Notes: generated by a model not told the origin, from the letters alone. DNA of 64,000 nt from Solenopsis invicta (GCF_016802725.1 NC_052667.1:4616501-4680500); one strand, 5' to 3'. Positions 37,201-51,305 are shown, numbered from the stretch's first letter. Numbers and translations: made by a program.

Positions 37201-40200
37201 CTTCCACAATTTGTTTCCAAATTGCATTTAAGTTTATCTTATGTTAAATTAACACAAAAATTTGAATGGACCGTTAAAGACGTGAAAAAATTGTTAAATT
37301 TACCATTAAATTTTTACTGTGTAGTTATTTTTGCAAACAATTTTTATACAGTTTTTATACATTTCGTTTAGCTTTCGCTGATTTAGACACATTTTTTTTT
37401 ATTTAGATATTTTTCTGCTTGTTTGCTGTTATCGATATATTCATATCGACGACGTTTGGTATAATCTTTTTTTTTGTAACTTTAAATAAGAATGATTTTT
37501 TCATGAGCGGAATAGACTGAAATCTGAACGGATAGTAGACATTGCCGTCCGAGAGAAATGGAACGGAAGGCGGTAAATTGCGCGGAAGTACATTCGGCGG
37601 ATTGGATTAGCATTTTATGCGAAAAGCTAGCGGCGGCGTGTGCGCGTACGTCACCGGTCGAGAGTACGCAATGTCCACTCGATGTTAGTTGGTGAAATAT
37701 CTCTTGCGACGCAAAATCGATGGAAAACTCATAACGAATTTGTTCGCTAGAAACTTACACGTATCGGATGCAAACGTAAATGTATGTCACAGGACAGGAT
37801 CAATTTAAAATTGATCAAGGGAAATTCGTAGAGGGAAACCGACTCGCGCGCTAGCCATGAGGCATTCCTGTATGTACGCGCGTAATCTCGAACTTGCGAA
37901 ATGGACACCGTTCTTTCGCGTTAGAAAGAAACTTTTCTTTGGGTTACATACGAGAAGTCGGAAAATGGATTCTGGCGAAACTTGCGAGTTGCTCTCAACT
38001 CTTTCGGGCAAATTGGCCGGTGTGTCGCGCGTGTAAAAAGATTTTTACCGCTCGCCGTAAGTGCGCTTTCGTGTGTCCCGGTTGAAATGAGAAAGGCGAA
38101 TTTGCCCTCAAATATCTTTCTAATGCCGAAGCGTGCTTGTGCATTTTTTGCAGGAAATAGTTCTCCATTTTCTTTTTATCAAAGACCGCGTATTTTGACG
38201 ATGTTATTATAATAAGAATTGTTTCATTTTATTTTTTTATTTGCAACATGCTTAACCTGCTTTCGTTATGCTTTTGCATGTTTTTTGGTATATAGATTGA
38301 ATTAATATAAAAGATTTTGATTTATAAGTGAATTAAAATGTAAAATTAAATAATTACTTTATATTATATTTTCATAAAATAACTTTGCCAACGCTACACA
38401 TGCGTTATAAAGTTACAGAATAGTCAGACTGCACCACCACACAGACACATGTAATCTGACCCAATGTACTCAGTTTTACAAAATAATATTTGCTTGTTTG
38501 GTTTTTATTCGTTTCTCTATATAGGTAGATATGAATACTACACATTATATTTAAGAGTTTTTGTTCTTATTCTTTGTTGCCTGCAGCTAACAAGAAATAC
38601 TGTAATATAATATGATCCTGCATGAGTTATGTTGCACAAATAAAATCTACACAGACGAGGCGGAATCGAGCCGAAAATCGACTAATGCGTGTCGAGCTTT
38701 GCTCTGTATATAGATTTGATCACGTACACAATACATAACGTTGAGATGTACATAAGTTTATCGCGTTCGTATGCGAATACAACCAGATAGATGCACACAC
38801 GTAGTGTAGTCTGTGGTAAACAGACTACTGTGATTACGAGAGTGGCATACTTGTCACGTGGAATATTAATCATTTGAAGGATTTGAAGCAAAAATAATTA
38901 TTACGTTATAAAATAATCCTTTTCAAGCATACTCTTAAAAACCTTTCTTGATATGCAATAAATTGACGAAGAGTAATTTTTACACATAAATGCGATTGTC
39001 ATGTATGTTAAAGTGCAACTTCAGTGACTGTAAATAAAACATAATAATGATTTCTCGATCTCTTTCATTTATCTTTTGATGATTTGCTCGTCGCTTTTAA
39101 TTAAAAAGTTTAATTTTGACCTCAAAGATTTTTCTTTACTAAACATTGCTAAAATTATTTAATATTTTAGAAATAACTCTTTTTAATATTCGACATTATC
39201 AGTAATAGTTCAATTAAACTATAATTTAATTCTGTGGAAATACATATAGTTTTTGTTCATTATTAGAAGAACTAATTAAATCTTTTCAATTGCAATTTCA
39301 TTGCCTCAAACGTTTATATATCGAATGCGGAGTTTGTTTAAATAATAACTGAGTTAATCGCGTGCATGTAATTGTAAATTATAATTTTCACGAGGGGTAC
39401 GTTGTATTTAACAGCAGCCTATTTAACGCGCTGCGTTTCATATGAATGCGAAGAAATTGCAATGTAGGCTAGTGGTGAACATAATCGAGGATACTGGAAC
39501 GCGAACGTGTGCGTGAATGCGTACTGCATACTAACGCATGTACGAGTGACCCCCATACAAATACATGAATTGCATCCGTGTATACGGTCGTGCGTGTGGC
39601 ACATGTGTTAACCAGATGATGCGCTGCGGGATACGAGATAATTGTCATGCGAGCCTCCAGTATATTATTCCCTAATTATGCGAACGCATCAGTATCATTG
39701 ATATATCGCGGTCATTTAATTGGTAACACACAATGATTTCGCCACCAGTTACCTTAACTGTATTGACTATTAAGATGCGAAATGAAGGTGCGAAAAAGAT
39801 TGAGGGACACAAAACTGATACACATGCACGAATATTTAACGAATATTATGAATATTTTATATAGGTGGTATATATTCGAATATCTGATATCTCTTTTTTT
39901 CTCTCTCTTTCTCTGTAATATTTGGATTTGAAATTAATGAATGTAAAAAGTGATACATTATGATTTTTAATACTGACGCGAGAGAGAGAAAGAGAGAGGG
40001 AGAGAGAATATATAATATAAAATCTATAGTCAACGTTTTCACCTTTTTATAATTTAAAAAAATTAGATTAAATATTACTTTCCAATCTTACATTAATCTT
40101 TTTCGTGGATGAATAGACGAAGTAGCAGATAGCTATAAATAGCAAGTAGAATTTCACTAGATTTTTCATTCTCCCACAAGAGCAAAAATGCGAAATGTAA

Positions 40201-40812
40201 TTTGTGATAATTAAAATTTCGTAACATTCTCGGCCACGGATAATTTTCAGTTGAATTACTTCCGCTTCACTCGATTATTCTCTCAGTTCACGCGAGTAGC
40301 TACGGCTGAATGGCGATGTAGTTCGCGATGGTGCAGATATAAACGCCACGGCTCATTAGTATTCTAAGGTCAAGTACCGATCGTCATTCAAGCATGAAAG
40401 AATTTCTGACTACGTGAAGATATTGCCAGGCTGTAGTGAACAGGTGTGCGAAGTTTACGAGGTACCATGCATTTACTGCATAATCTTCTCACTTGAATAT
40501 TTTCTGTCTTCTAAGTAATAGCTTCGCTTTTCTAAGATCAAGAATTTTCTGTCTCCTTGATTGTGATGCTATTCCTTTGATCATAAACATTTAAAACGCG
40601 CTGTTAAGAAGACCGAAGGATCAGATTACTCGAGAATCGTACTTGTCTTTGATAATTTTTTATGACTAACTGAATAAACGTACGAAAGTGAAATTTTGAG
40701 ATTTATTTATGCAACATGTAAGGAGTAAAAAATTTATTTTTTTATTAAAAAATATTTATATATATTTATGCGATGTATATAATTCATAGCTGAAGTACAA
40801 TCCATTTTTTTT
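31230..40812. other. Long non-coding stretch with GC-rich islands
   Basis: No conserved gene is recognised. GC-rich islands occur at about 31260-31560, 31850-32110, 34330-34690, 36110-36520, 37500-38060 and 39410-39660, separated by AT-rich DNA. Open frames within them (up to 109 codons) lie in overlapping opposite frames and have no motifs. An inverted repeat TAGTCTGT-GGTAA-ACAGACTA lies at about 38807-38827. GA/CT microsatellites lie at about 39891-39915 and 39978-40010. The related sequences ATCTTTAGTTTGATATGTGC near 36985 and TTTTTAGTTTGATACGTGC near 37090 are a short direct repeat. Confidence 0.5.
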
Positions 40813-41102
40813 TTTTGCAATATCTTGATTCTTAGTAAACCGATCATGATAAATTTTATCTAGAAATCTTTAGGGGACTCTCTTACCGCTATCAAATAAA
40901 CCTATACAAAATCGAATAAAAATTAACAAAATGACAGCTGTTAACTCAATTTCTTTTATCTAAAAAATTTTAGTTTTGTTAATAGCCATTTTATTGACTT
41001 TAATTTATTCTGTAGAGGTTTATCCGATAGCGGTAAACTTTCTGAAGATTTTTAGTTAAAAAATCTGACCATGATCTGACTCCCGAGATATTATTGCAAA
41101 AG
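40813..41102. mobile_element. Palindromic MITE-like repeat, ~290 bp
   Basis: The left half is the approximate inverse of the right half. Landmarks are TTTTGCAATA, GATCATGRT, TTACCGCTATC and ATAAACCTMTAC on the left, each inverted on the right (GATAGCGGTAA, ACCATGATC, TATTGCAAAA). The centre is near 40958. The arms have many substitutions, so the element is old. No coding capacity. Confidence 0.65.
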
Positions 41103-44100
41103 GATCTCGAAAAAAGAGAAAGTAGAATACTTTAATTACATATTTATATATTTATTTGTTAATTAATAATATACTTTTCTATTCTTTATACGTTGTATAA
41201 ATATTCATCAAAGCTGTATTTTTATATATTTATTCAGTTGGTCACAAAAATTATCAAAGATAATTTTGACCTGATTTTTAAGTTACGGAGCATAGAGGTA
41301 GCCTCATTATTAAAATGTACTAAACATGTTATATTATCATATTTCTTCATTACGTTTCATTATCGTTGCAAATCGAGTTGTGCGACAACAGTAATTATCA
41401 CAGTTCCACAAATTTGACCCTTTTTTTCAATTATAATTGTTACTGAGGACTGTATAACACACAGATGAGTTAACGAGCTGTCCACAGTACTCTGAATTCA
41501 AATCCGATTGTCCCGATCAACAACGGGAATTTCACGCGCGCTTTTAATTGTCGATAATACGACGAAGATATTCATTGGCGTCTCTCGCCCACATACAGTG
41601 AAGAAGAACGGGACTCGTCTCCAGCGAATGAGAGTCCTTCAGACGACGAGCGCTATGCTATTTAGAAATCTACTCGAACATACAAAGGGATGTCATCCCT
41701 CTCGGCGGAGGTGACGGTACCATGCCCGAGTGCTCTCTCGTGCCACGTACAGCACGCGCGTCTCTACGCACACGCACACGATGACTCGCCCGTTGGTTGT
41801 CAACTTTCAATAGCGCGGGTCGAATAACACCGACGAACTTTGCAACACGCGATACGGGTTGGCAAGGAGAAAAAAAAAAAGGGAACATTGAAGGCGCGGG
41901 ATTGGAAAGCGGGAGACCACCCGCATATTGTTCGAAAATGTGTCGACTCGCAATTCGTTAGCTTCGTTTTGCGTTAATACTGGAACAATCGGTCAAGAGA
42001 ACTCTTAATGAATTTTCGTCGACCGTGAATATTACACATTTTTTGCGTGAGTTTACTCAAGTACATATATTCACTTTTGTCGAGGACTTTTATTCGTTTA
42101 ATTTTAGGAAAAAATTTGTGAGAAAGTTCCATTGTGTTTTATTGCTTTCACAGTTTGAAGATTAATTTTTATCTCGACCCGTGTTTTCAAGTTATTTGTA
42201 ACTCTCTATCGATGCAAAGGACCTAGTTTTGCTATCTTTTCGATACACTTTCGTACGATGCATAATGTATTACTGAAATATCTTTACCGTACGCGCACGA
42301 GATGCAAAAATAGAATTTTGAATTTCAAGTTTGTGACATTACGTGAAAGCTTCTCGCGTGGAAAATTAAAGGGCACTTTTCTAAATACTTTAATGCGTTT
42401 TAAATTTATTGTGATTTTATTACATTCAGTCTTTACCGAATGTATTTAAAACTCGTCCGTTATTGTATTTTTATTTTGCCTTTATCAATAAACAAAAGGC
42501 TTTTGAAAAGTCCGAACGTATTAAATCTTAGATGTCACATTAAATGAACAGTTTGTGACGATAATTACAGTTAGGAGGTCCATTATTATATTTATTATAG
42601 TTATATGTTAGTAATAACTTTTACAGTTCTGCCAAGTATAAAAAAATTTTACTAAAAATTATAACTTTGTATATTAACATAATAAAATATCAAAATGTGG
42701 ATGGTAAAAATAAAATCAACATTTTCATATATTAAATGCAATCATAATCTATTTTTTTGAACATTTGATTACTATTTGCGTAGTAATAATTACTGCAATC
42801 ACTTTTTTCTCTGAGTGCATAAGAAACTACACGTGCCAGAGTAACATCAATATATTAATATAAATTATGAATAATTTTTAACGCAAGAGTTTTAACTTCC
42901 GTATAAATATTCGATTTTACTATGCACTTAACGAAGCTGAAAAAAAAAAACGCTTTTACTGACTTGCATTTCATGTTGAGATAAAAAGTTGTATGCTGAG
43001 AAGAGCGTTACAGTGTTACAAGCGTCGACTCGGCGCACTTTGCCGGTTTCTTTATCCGAAGGTTGATTTACGTTAGATGCCGGGTCAAAGAGCGGTCGAG
43101 TACTTTAGCATTAGACCGAGGATGCTGCGGACGTTGCAACCATCCTTGTGCATCACGTTGCTGCAACTGAGTGCAACCGCCGGAAACGCAAACGTCCTGG
43201 CATCGCGTTGTTGCCTCAAACGACGAGCAACGAGCGCGTTTGCAATATCATTCTTTTCTCGAAAAAGAAAATTATGGGGAAGTCAATTTCAAAGGATAAC
43301 GAGCTCTTATTGATAGGTACAGACGAGTCTTTTCACTGTAATTCTCTGGAAGGATATCAGAGACGTCGATTTCAGAGCAAGACTTTGGCGCATAAATTAA
43401 CCGTAATTGAACTTTGGTTGTTTTCAGATTAACGTTAAATCCTGCATTTTTCTTAAAATCTTTTTATTATTGATGAGGATATGCTCTGAATACTTTACTG
43501 TGTCCTCTCACAACACTATTTCGTTACATTTTAATTACATTGAACATAATAAAGTAAGTGAAAATTAAAACTACATATTTTACTAAGACAATAGTATACC
43601 TACGTATACCGCATAAGATACTTTTATGCTCTGGGAAGTTAATAATTTCTATTTGCGCCTAATTAGGCGCGACGCCGGCAGGTTTCCGATGCACAGCGCA
43701 TTGTGCGCATCGATGCACAATTATTAAGACCTCGCTCGATCCCGAAGCTCCCGCTCGTTACGCAAGCTTCTCGCGTTCCCCCAGCGACGTATCGATTTCC
43801 AGACGTGGAGAACCTGACCTACGAGTTTACACGCGTACGAGCCGCCCGCAACGCGAAATATCTCGCGTATAAATTGCTCGATCATCGACAGAGTCGAGCA
43901 GCACGAACATGAAAATACAAACGGCCATCGTCGGCATGTATCAGTTCCGAATAGTTTATTATCGTCATAAACCAGGCTTTGTCGACGTTCGCGAACAATT
44001 CGAGCGTGTATTTTGCCATGAGCACTGATGCACTCGTTTATGCGATTTGCATCACGAGGGAGGGAAAGAGACTGGATGGTAGATTAAAAAAAAAATTATA

Positions 44101-45126
44101 ATTTTCTTCCAATTTGCGTTTGTAAAATAAAAGAAGAGTGCCGACATCGTTAGCCATTATCATCGTCAAAGTTTTTCTATAATATTTGAAAAATATTTTA
44201 TCCACACTAAAATATAACATAAATTTTATATATTATTTTTATAACAATAGTATTCATATTTACCAGAAAACTACATTGTATCATTTTCTCATAATTTTAT
44301 TACTATAAATAGATAAGTGTAAATAGACAGTGATTGATTATTACTCTAATTTGCTACGTTGAATTTTATATTACTTATTAGTTTGTAGTTAATTTTATTG
44401 ATTTTACAGTTACAGTCTTTTTTTATTTATATTTAAAAAATTATTCATATTTAATGTACACGAAAAAAATATTTTACTTTTAGTATTTAAAAATTTAGTT
44501 AGATACACATCAAAAAATAATTGGACCACCAAAATAATTATAAGAAAGTTCAAACGTGGTAATATTGCTGCAAAAAGTTTTGACACTCTAGCAACCAGAT
44601 TAAACGTTCAATATAATTATTTTTATGGTACAACATAATTGTATTCAGATTACGTAATTAAAAACTGACGCGTTTTTTAATAGATCTCTTAAAGAAGAGT
44701 CTAATTTCGACAATATACATTACGTTGAGAATCTGTATCTCTATTGTAGATAATATATATTGTGTACATTTTCAAGCGCACGCATTTGCTTCAACTTATA
44801 CGCACAGTGATGCATCATTATAATTCCATTGTACCGTCAGTTTCGCCACCGGTTTTGCGCGATATCGGCGTTCTGAAAGCTCCAGGTCGGCGTTTTCCGG
44901 GTAGCTGAGTCGGTAGTTGAAGGGCCAATTCAGGGGAGGATATTATGTAGCCTTAGGGGGATGCTAGGTGGTGACGTCCCGTTGAAGTTCCCGGAAGCGG
45001 CGAGAACACAGAAAGGTGGCTCGCAGCTCGCTGAGGAACATGAAGGCGAAGAGGTGCGAGGATATTGCATTCTGCTTCGTAACTTCTGCAGCGTTCTATC
45101 TCTGTTTCTCGCTTTCGAACACGTTT

Positions 45127-45128
<2 letters not shown>
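41103..45128. other. Non-coding stretch with GC-rich islands
   Basis: GC-rich islands lie at about 41450-41990, 43010-43430, 43650-44050 and 44780-45110. Frames within them, such as 43148-43432 and 44961-45206, show no known domain. A perfect 16-bp palindrome, GCGCCTAATTAGGCGC, lies at 43655-43670. The rest is AT-rich with no feature recognised. Confidence 0.45.

Positions 45129-45180
<52 letters not shown>
45129..45180 (+). repeat. (CT)n microsatellite
   Basis: About 25 CT dinucleotides, interrupted near the start. A second CT tract of similar length lies at 47941-47987. Confidence 0.9.
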
Positions 45181-45184
<4 letters not shown>

Positions 45185-47937
45185 TGTCTATTTCTTATGC
45201 CTGTGATTTTCTGTCAGCATTCTCCTCTACGAACTTAGCAAAAAGTCGCGGATTTATATGCACCTGCTTGAATCTGTATGGTGCATAGAAAGTGTTTATG
45301 CTTCAAATAAAGCTAAGCCCCCCCCCTCTTCTCTATCTCTCTGTCGCGCTCTCTAAAGCGGTAATGTAATCACTATGAGATGATTTCTCAGAATAGCAAC
45401 AATGATAATGACTATGATGAGTAACGCGATTAATACATGGAGCAAAGGTGATGAATTACTCTCTAATTGCGATATCTCGCATGTTCAGCATAATTCAGCA
45501 AAGTCATCGTTCTCGAGCTTATCTCTTAGATTATATTCTTTGATGATATAAATGTAAATAAGTAATGTTAATTGTGTTAAACATGACCTTCTAAACACGT
45601 GTTTTCTGGCAAAAAGTTTCTTTGCTTATTATTTCAATCTTTAACGTGCAATTTTATATTAATCTCCTTTTCTTATTGATTCTAAATGTTTCTATTCAAT
45701 CTTCTTACATCATTTAACAATTGATACTGCATTTAATTATTTTTACTGCAGTTAATAATTTTCACGTTTGTCTCTAATATGATCGATATTGTAAGAATTC
45801 CTAATTGGATCCTAAGTATCTAATGTGAATCTCCCTAAAGAGAAAGAGTTCTTTTTCGGATGATTTTAATATCTCTTAAGATCTTACGTAACTTTTGATC
45901 TTTAATCTACGAACCGGTTATAAATATCTACGTTCTGCATGTAATAAACCGCAGATTTGTGTTAGCATCCATGTTTACGGCCGGCATAAGACCAAGCTGG
46001 ATTATCTGTCGTCTGCTTATATTAAATGTACGCAAGATATTGCGAATATGTAGTTTCACGTGCTGTAAATTGCATACGGTTTCTATGTAACTTGCTCAAA
46101 TATCTTTTATACGTTCTTTGCACATAACGTTTATTTACATATACATCAAACAAAATGCAAATTATTCGAATCGTTAATTAATCGGCTAATTAATTGCAAG
46201 TATATTTTGGTCTTTAACGTAATCCTATCTTTAATTTATGCTGTCGCATTTTTTCAAATGCAATACAGTATTTCGAAACTATTGACAATTATATTTATTC
46301 TTTTTTTTTATGTTTTAAAAACTGTTGAGTTTTTGTTATTATTATACTTTGCAATTTTTCTTTTTTATAAAATTTCTTAAATTGAAAATTTCAGTTATGC
46401 AATTTGAATCATTAGCTTTCCAACGCGTACTTGTATTCTGCACACTGTATTAATCAATTTATACCTTGTAACTTCTCACTAGCCCCGTTTTACCGCGATG
46501 CAAATTTCTAGGCTGCCATCATTCCATGCGTAATATCGCATCGCATTCTAACGTAGCGTATTTGCATTTTCTAAATTTCGGAAGTTGCGCATTAATTCCT
46601 ATCTTGTTCAGCGTCGTTGTTCATTGTCTTGATTGACATTGTAACTCGGATTTCACTAGACCGATCCATTTATTTGCAAATTTCACAAACTTAAAAAATT
46701 TATTTGTTATTCAGTTCTTCATTGAGCGTGCCTTCTCTTTTTCAACAGCAACTTTTGTCTCACAATCTTCGACTTTATTATTAACAGACCAACCGTATTT
46801 CTATGAACACGTGATAATCTTGAATAACGCGTCTACGTTTACGTAATTCCAAGATTGGCTCATATCTTTTTTCTATTGTTTTTTTTTAACCACAGATTAA
46901 TCTGATCACGAACTTCGCTGACTTGTTATTACATAACAACGATATAACTCAAAAATTGGCATTTTTTAGTTATATGTAAGAAAAGAACAGATTTTTGGAA
47001 TCCTTATTAAAAGCACAACATAATTGAACTTTTGAAAATGAAAAGAAAAATGAGAAAAGAAAATTTTTGCATCGCGAATCGTGAGTAAAAAAAATAATTG
47101 TTGCTAGGGATTCAATTTTATAATAAGTAAGAATTCAATACACTGAATGAAAAGCTCTATTTTTATTCTTTTATAATTACATACGCCAAAATCGCATTTA
47201 AAAATGATCTTAATGATTCAAATTTTTATGATTTAACAAACTCATTTATTTAAAAAATTTATTTTTTTTGTGTTATATTGTTATTATAACAAATGGCTAC
47301 GAATTTTTTTTTTTTTTTATTGTATGTGCAATGATTCATAATGTTCATAAATCTTTTTATAACATTATCCTGTTATAATTTATGCAATATATTATATATG
47401 GCAGAACGTTTGTAATTCCTAAGCACAAAACAGAATGTTGCATAAATAGTGATTCTCAATAATTTATAGATAACAGTGTTATATATAATACTCTTGGACA
47501 ATAAGATCATTATGTTAAAAATTATATTTTCAACAAAGTCGGAAGTGTTTTTAGGAAAAATGCGGCAGCTCTTCTCAACTTTCTAAAAATACCGAAACGG
47601 GAAACGTCACACCATCGATTCGCGTGTCGATCTATAGTCTCTGAAGCATGGTGCAGTGGTATTCCTGCCTTGTTCCTTTGGTCTTTTCGAGACTACTGAG
47701 GCCCTAAGTTCCTGAATAAAGTTTCGTATCCCGTGGAACGCCTTTATATCCGTCTTATATAGTCGCACGGTAGTCGATACGACGGTCGAGATTCCTCGCG
47801 TGGCACGACGCGGGGAAGAGCAACGGCGGCATGATAAGAAACAGACGGAATAAAGGGGGATAAAAAGTATCGAAAGAAGATAGAGGAGATCTCGTGGAAT
47901 GTCGAGCTGGATGTTCGTCGCTCTGTTCTCCTTTCTC

Positions 47938-47940
<3 letters not shown>
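45181..47940. other. Non-coding stretch
   Basis: No gene is recognised. Base composition is mostly AT-rich, with a moderately GC-rich block from about 47560. A run of nine C lies near 45319. Nothing else stands out. Confidence 0.5.

Positions 47941-47987
<47 letters not shown>
47941..47987 (+). repeat. (CT)n microsatellite
   Basis: A nearly pure CT tract. The open frames that cross it at 47894-48124 (plus) and 47984-48259 (minus) are low-complexity and not called as genes. Confidence 0.9.
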
Positions 47988-49250
47988 TTTGTACCTCTTT
48001 TCCGTTCCCCTTCTTTGATCCTGCGGTTTTCCGGTCTTTTTGTAGCCTCCATTCTCTCCTTGAATGGAGAGAGGAGGGAGAGAAAGGGCTGGAGAGGGGA
48101 ATGTGGAAAGAAGAAACGCGATGAAATGAACGACGTGGAAAAGAACGAGACAGCGGAGGAGGAGAGTATCTCTTGAAACCAGTTCGATCTATAACAGAGC
48201 CTTTGCATCGGACGTACGAAAAACGAGAACGAATGCGCTCTAGCTAGTCCATCGGCCATGAGTTATAGGCGAATCGAGCTACGGGATTCGAAACAACCGG
48301 CCGGCTTTATTGGGGCACGTACTGCATCAACTAACCCACAGAATTGACCGAAACTCGCACAGCCGAGCGAGTTAACGCATTGCGAATCGATTGTCAATAG
48401 TGTAATAGAATCGATTTCATTTTTTGCATCTTGCTTTAACACGATTCTAATTTCAGGCTAATTATATAAATTATTCAATGTTACATCTTCAGAGTTGTAA
48501 CAAAGGATAAACTATTTAATCAATAAATAAAACTAGGCTCGTGTGTGCTAAACGCAAATTATGTTGGCAATAAGATTAAAAAAACCGAATGTTCTTTTCG
48601 AATTGAAAAAAACACAAGTATGTGCCTACGTAAGAATATTTGAATATATAATTTCCATCCAATTTGCTTGGTTTTTTTGGCCAAAATAAATTATTTAGTT
48701 GCGACACAAAATTCACTTTTTTGTAATTTAATATGCCGACTTAATGTAATTTAATATTATTGCATAAGTGATTATGACTTTGAAACATACTTTTTTATAG
48801 ACACAACAGCTTTTATTTTTCGCTGATTTATCAAAACTATTTTATATTCTATGTTAGCTAATAATATAATTAATGAAAATTAACGCTCATATAAAGTAAG
48901 TCATAAAAAAAGAAATAGATATATTGTTTTTTATTGTTATAATTCTGAAAGATTAAATACTCAGTATTTACATAACTAGTTGGAAATTATAATTCTGTTA
49001 AAACAAAATACATATTTAAAGTATAATGATAAATATGATTGAAACACATCAACGAAACACTTTTCTTGTCAGTATATTCTTGCCATTTATTTTATTTGGT
49101 CATGTTAAAGATTGTGGGTAAAATTGCGTGTAAAAATGAAAACTTTGTATTACATTACGTTCTTGTTTGCATTAACGTTTATATAATTTTTTCCTGGAAA
49201 AACTGTAAATAATTAATTATTTTGTTTTACATTATTTTATTACATTATTT
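47988..49250. other. Non-coding; GC-rich block then start of the dehydrogenase cluster
   Basis: The GC-rich block continues to about 48430. From about 49040 the sequence (ACACATCAACGAAACAC and following) matches the block downstream of copies 3 and 4 at about 53035 and 56917, so the duplicated unit of the cluster starts here. Its AATAAA for copy 2 (minus strand) is at 49257-49262. Confidence 0.5.
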
Positions 49251-49324
49251 TATAATTTTATTATTTTATAAAATACCTTAATAAAAATTTTCGTAATAAT
49301 TTCTTAAAGAAAACAGAAAGGTTT

Positions 49325-49945
49325 TTATAGTATTTGACGTGAAACGGTTTCCAAAAATGTGGTGAAATTTTCGTCCGGTTCCAGATGCAAAAGACGACAG
49401 GATACATTCCACAATTTTTCAGGATATTCAGGATCGTTTGCTTTTCGATAAGAACGGGCAACACTACAGTTTCTAAATACCAAAAAAATTTTTTAAGTAA
49501 TGTGATATACTATTAATATTATTATATTTTAATTGTAAGTACAAAAATAATTTCATAGTATACAGTGTCCTTACGAGTAATAAAGTCCAGTCTCATTAGC
49601 TGTCTTTTCGTCAACTGAACAATATATTGTTGTTTGCGCACCTTGCACAACATTTTTAAAAAATAATGGTGCAATCCACGAAAAAATACGCAATACTATA
49701 CTGTTGGTATCGCGTAATATTTCGGTCGTTACAGCACCAGGATGCAAAGAATATACATTTATTCCCTGAATATTTGCTTCTAAAAGATTAAATATTCGTG
49801 TAAGAGTTTATTTTCTGCTTTTTCTTGATTACGTAACAAATTATTTAAGATTGATTAGAGATGTTGAATATTAATTACATATAAATGTGATCTATCTTTG
49901 ATCTATAACAGTGTGTGTGTGTGTTTATATGTATGTATGTATGTA

Positions 49946-49991
<46 letters not shown>

Positions 49992-51305
49992 TGTTTTTGC
50001 CATACCTTTTAATCGATGAGCGAGTGCCTTAGTGAACAGAATGTTAGCCAATTTGCTTTGTGCATAACTCTTAAATGGTGTGTAAGCTCTCTCTAAATTA
50101 ATATCATCGAAATCTATGTCAACAACTATCATCGAATATTTTAATTATAATTGTACTTAAAATCCTGAATGTAATTAAAAAGATATTTTAATTTATTTTT
50201 AAAATTATAATTAACTTTACATACAAATATGTCCATGAGATGAGACATTGACAATTCTGCAATTGGGAGAAGACAATTTCATTTTTGGCAAAAGTAGAAG
50301 TGTCAAAAGGAAATGGCCTAGATGATTGACTTGTAGTGTTGTTTCGTTTCCATCTTCCGTCTGTTCGTATGTAAACCCAGCCATACCAGCATTATTTATA
50401 AGTATATGAATAGCTGCTTCGTTTGTTAGTAAATTTTTAGCGCAATCCCTCACACTCTTTAAACTACGTAGATCCAGAAAATAAATTGCAAGCTCACCTA
50501 CATTGTTCTTATATTCATCTTTTGTCATCCTAAAAATAGCCATAAATTTATGTCACCCTATTTTCTTTAATATGCGAAAATTTAATTGAAGTAAATATAG
50601 TTTTATAATGAAAGGAAAATTAAAACAAACGGCAATTCATTTAGTTGATTCAACAAGTTTACGTTTTGAAAGTAAACTTACCATGAAGGTGGATTATTTT
50701 TTATATCGTCAACTGCTTTACGTGTTTTTTCCATATTTCTACAAGCTAGAATTACTCTAGCTCCTAAATGTGGACATTATTTATATTATATATACTTTTT
50801 GTTTACAGTATTGTAAACAAATTTTTTACAATTTTAAATGAAGTCACATAATAAAATAACCGAAGGAGCTTAACAGTCCAATAAAAAGATGAGTATATTT
50901 CTTAATAAAGTATACAAGCCCATCAATATATAAAAAAAAATACACAAAATTTCTATAACGAGTAATAGAGCGAAAATGTCAGCATTCAATTTATCGTTAA
51001 ATTGCAATCATTAATTAATTATATTTAAATAAAAATTTAAATCACGGTACATAATATTTCTCTTATGAAATATTGTAATAATGACACGCAGATGTCTCTT
51101 CATTAATTCAAAAAATTCCGATTTTATTTATATTATATAGTATCTATTTAAATTTTAGAATTTAAATGATTATTTTAGCAATATCACCTCTCGCGTATAA
51201 ATCTCGGGCAGTTTCCTTGCCGATACCAGCACTTGATCCTGTTATTACAACAGTTCGGCCGTCAAGCCGTGCTTTGCTCGTACACATTTTACTGAAGAAC
51301 CACAT
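49325..51305 (-). CDS. Retinol dehydrogenase 11-14-like SDR, copy 2 (six exons)
   Basis: Minus-strand exons in order: 51305-51188, 50763-50682, 50529-50225, 50125-50006, 49779-49575 and 49472-49325. All are GT-AG; the joined frame is 325 residues with no stop. Visible motifs are the cofactor loop TGSSAGIG, NNAG, the catalytic Ser in RIVNVSS, and YAQSK. Exon 5 has the HPG motif followed by a segment that differs in length and sequence from copy A. The frame starts MWFFSKMC, conserved in all cluster copies. The gene should encode a cytosolic or membrane-associated NAD(P)-dependent retinal or lipid-aldehyde dehydrogenase; the substrate is not known. A solo LTR separates its start codon from the ancestral promoter. 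Exons 2-3 and the intron between them are nearly identical to copy 3. Confidence 0.9.
49911..49990. repeat. (TG)n/(TA)n microsatellite in intron 4 of copy 2
   Basis: GT repeats pass through GTAT units into a long TA tract. The other copies have only a short AT stretch here, so this tract expanded after the duplication. Confidence 0.85.

Noticed and set aside
43274..43432. Frame starting MGKSISKDNELLLIG, with a possible N-myristoylation start
   Set aside because: Short, with no recognisable domain and no clear splice context; the motif can arise by chance.
44500..44640. Possible mariner/Tc1 terminus (ACACATCAAAAAATAATTGGAC)
   Set aside because: No matching inverted end or TA duplication was found nearby.
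44899..44920. GGTAGCTGAGTCGGTAG resembling the D-arm of a tRNA
   Set aside because: No anticodon arm, T-arm or acceptor pairing follows.
44961..45206. Exon-like frame MLGGDVPLKFPEAARTQ between a CCTTAG acceptor and a GTGCGAG donor
   Set aside because: The splice sites are weak, the translation is unrecognised, and the frame runs into a CT microsatellite.
49261..49464. 67-codon minus-strand frame ending the cluster
   Set aside because: It is exon 6 of copy 2 read in the wrong frame; the correct frame gives the family C-terminus and TAA at 49325.
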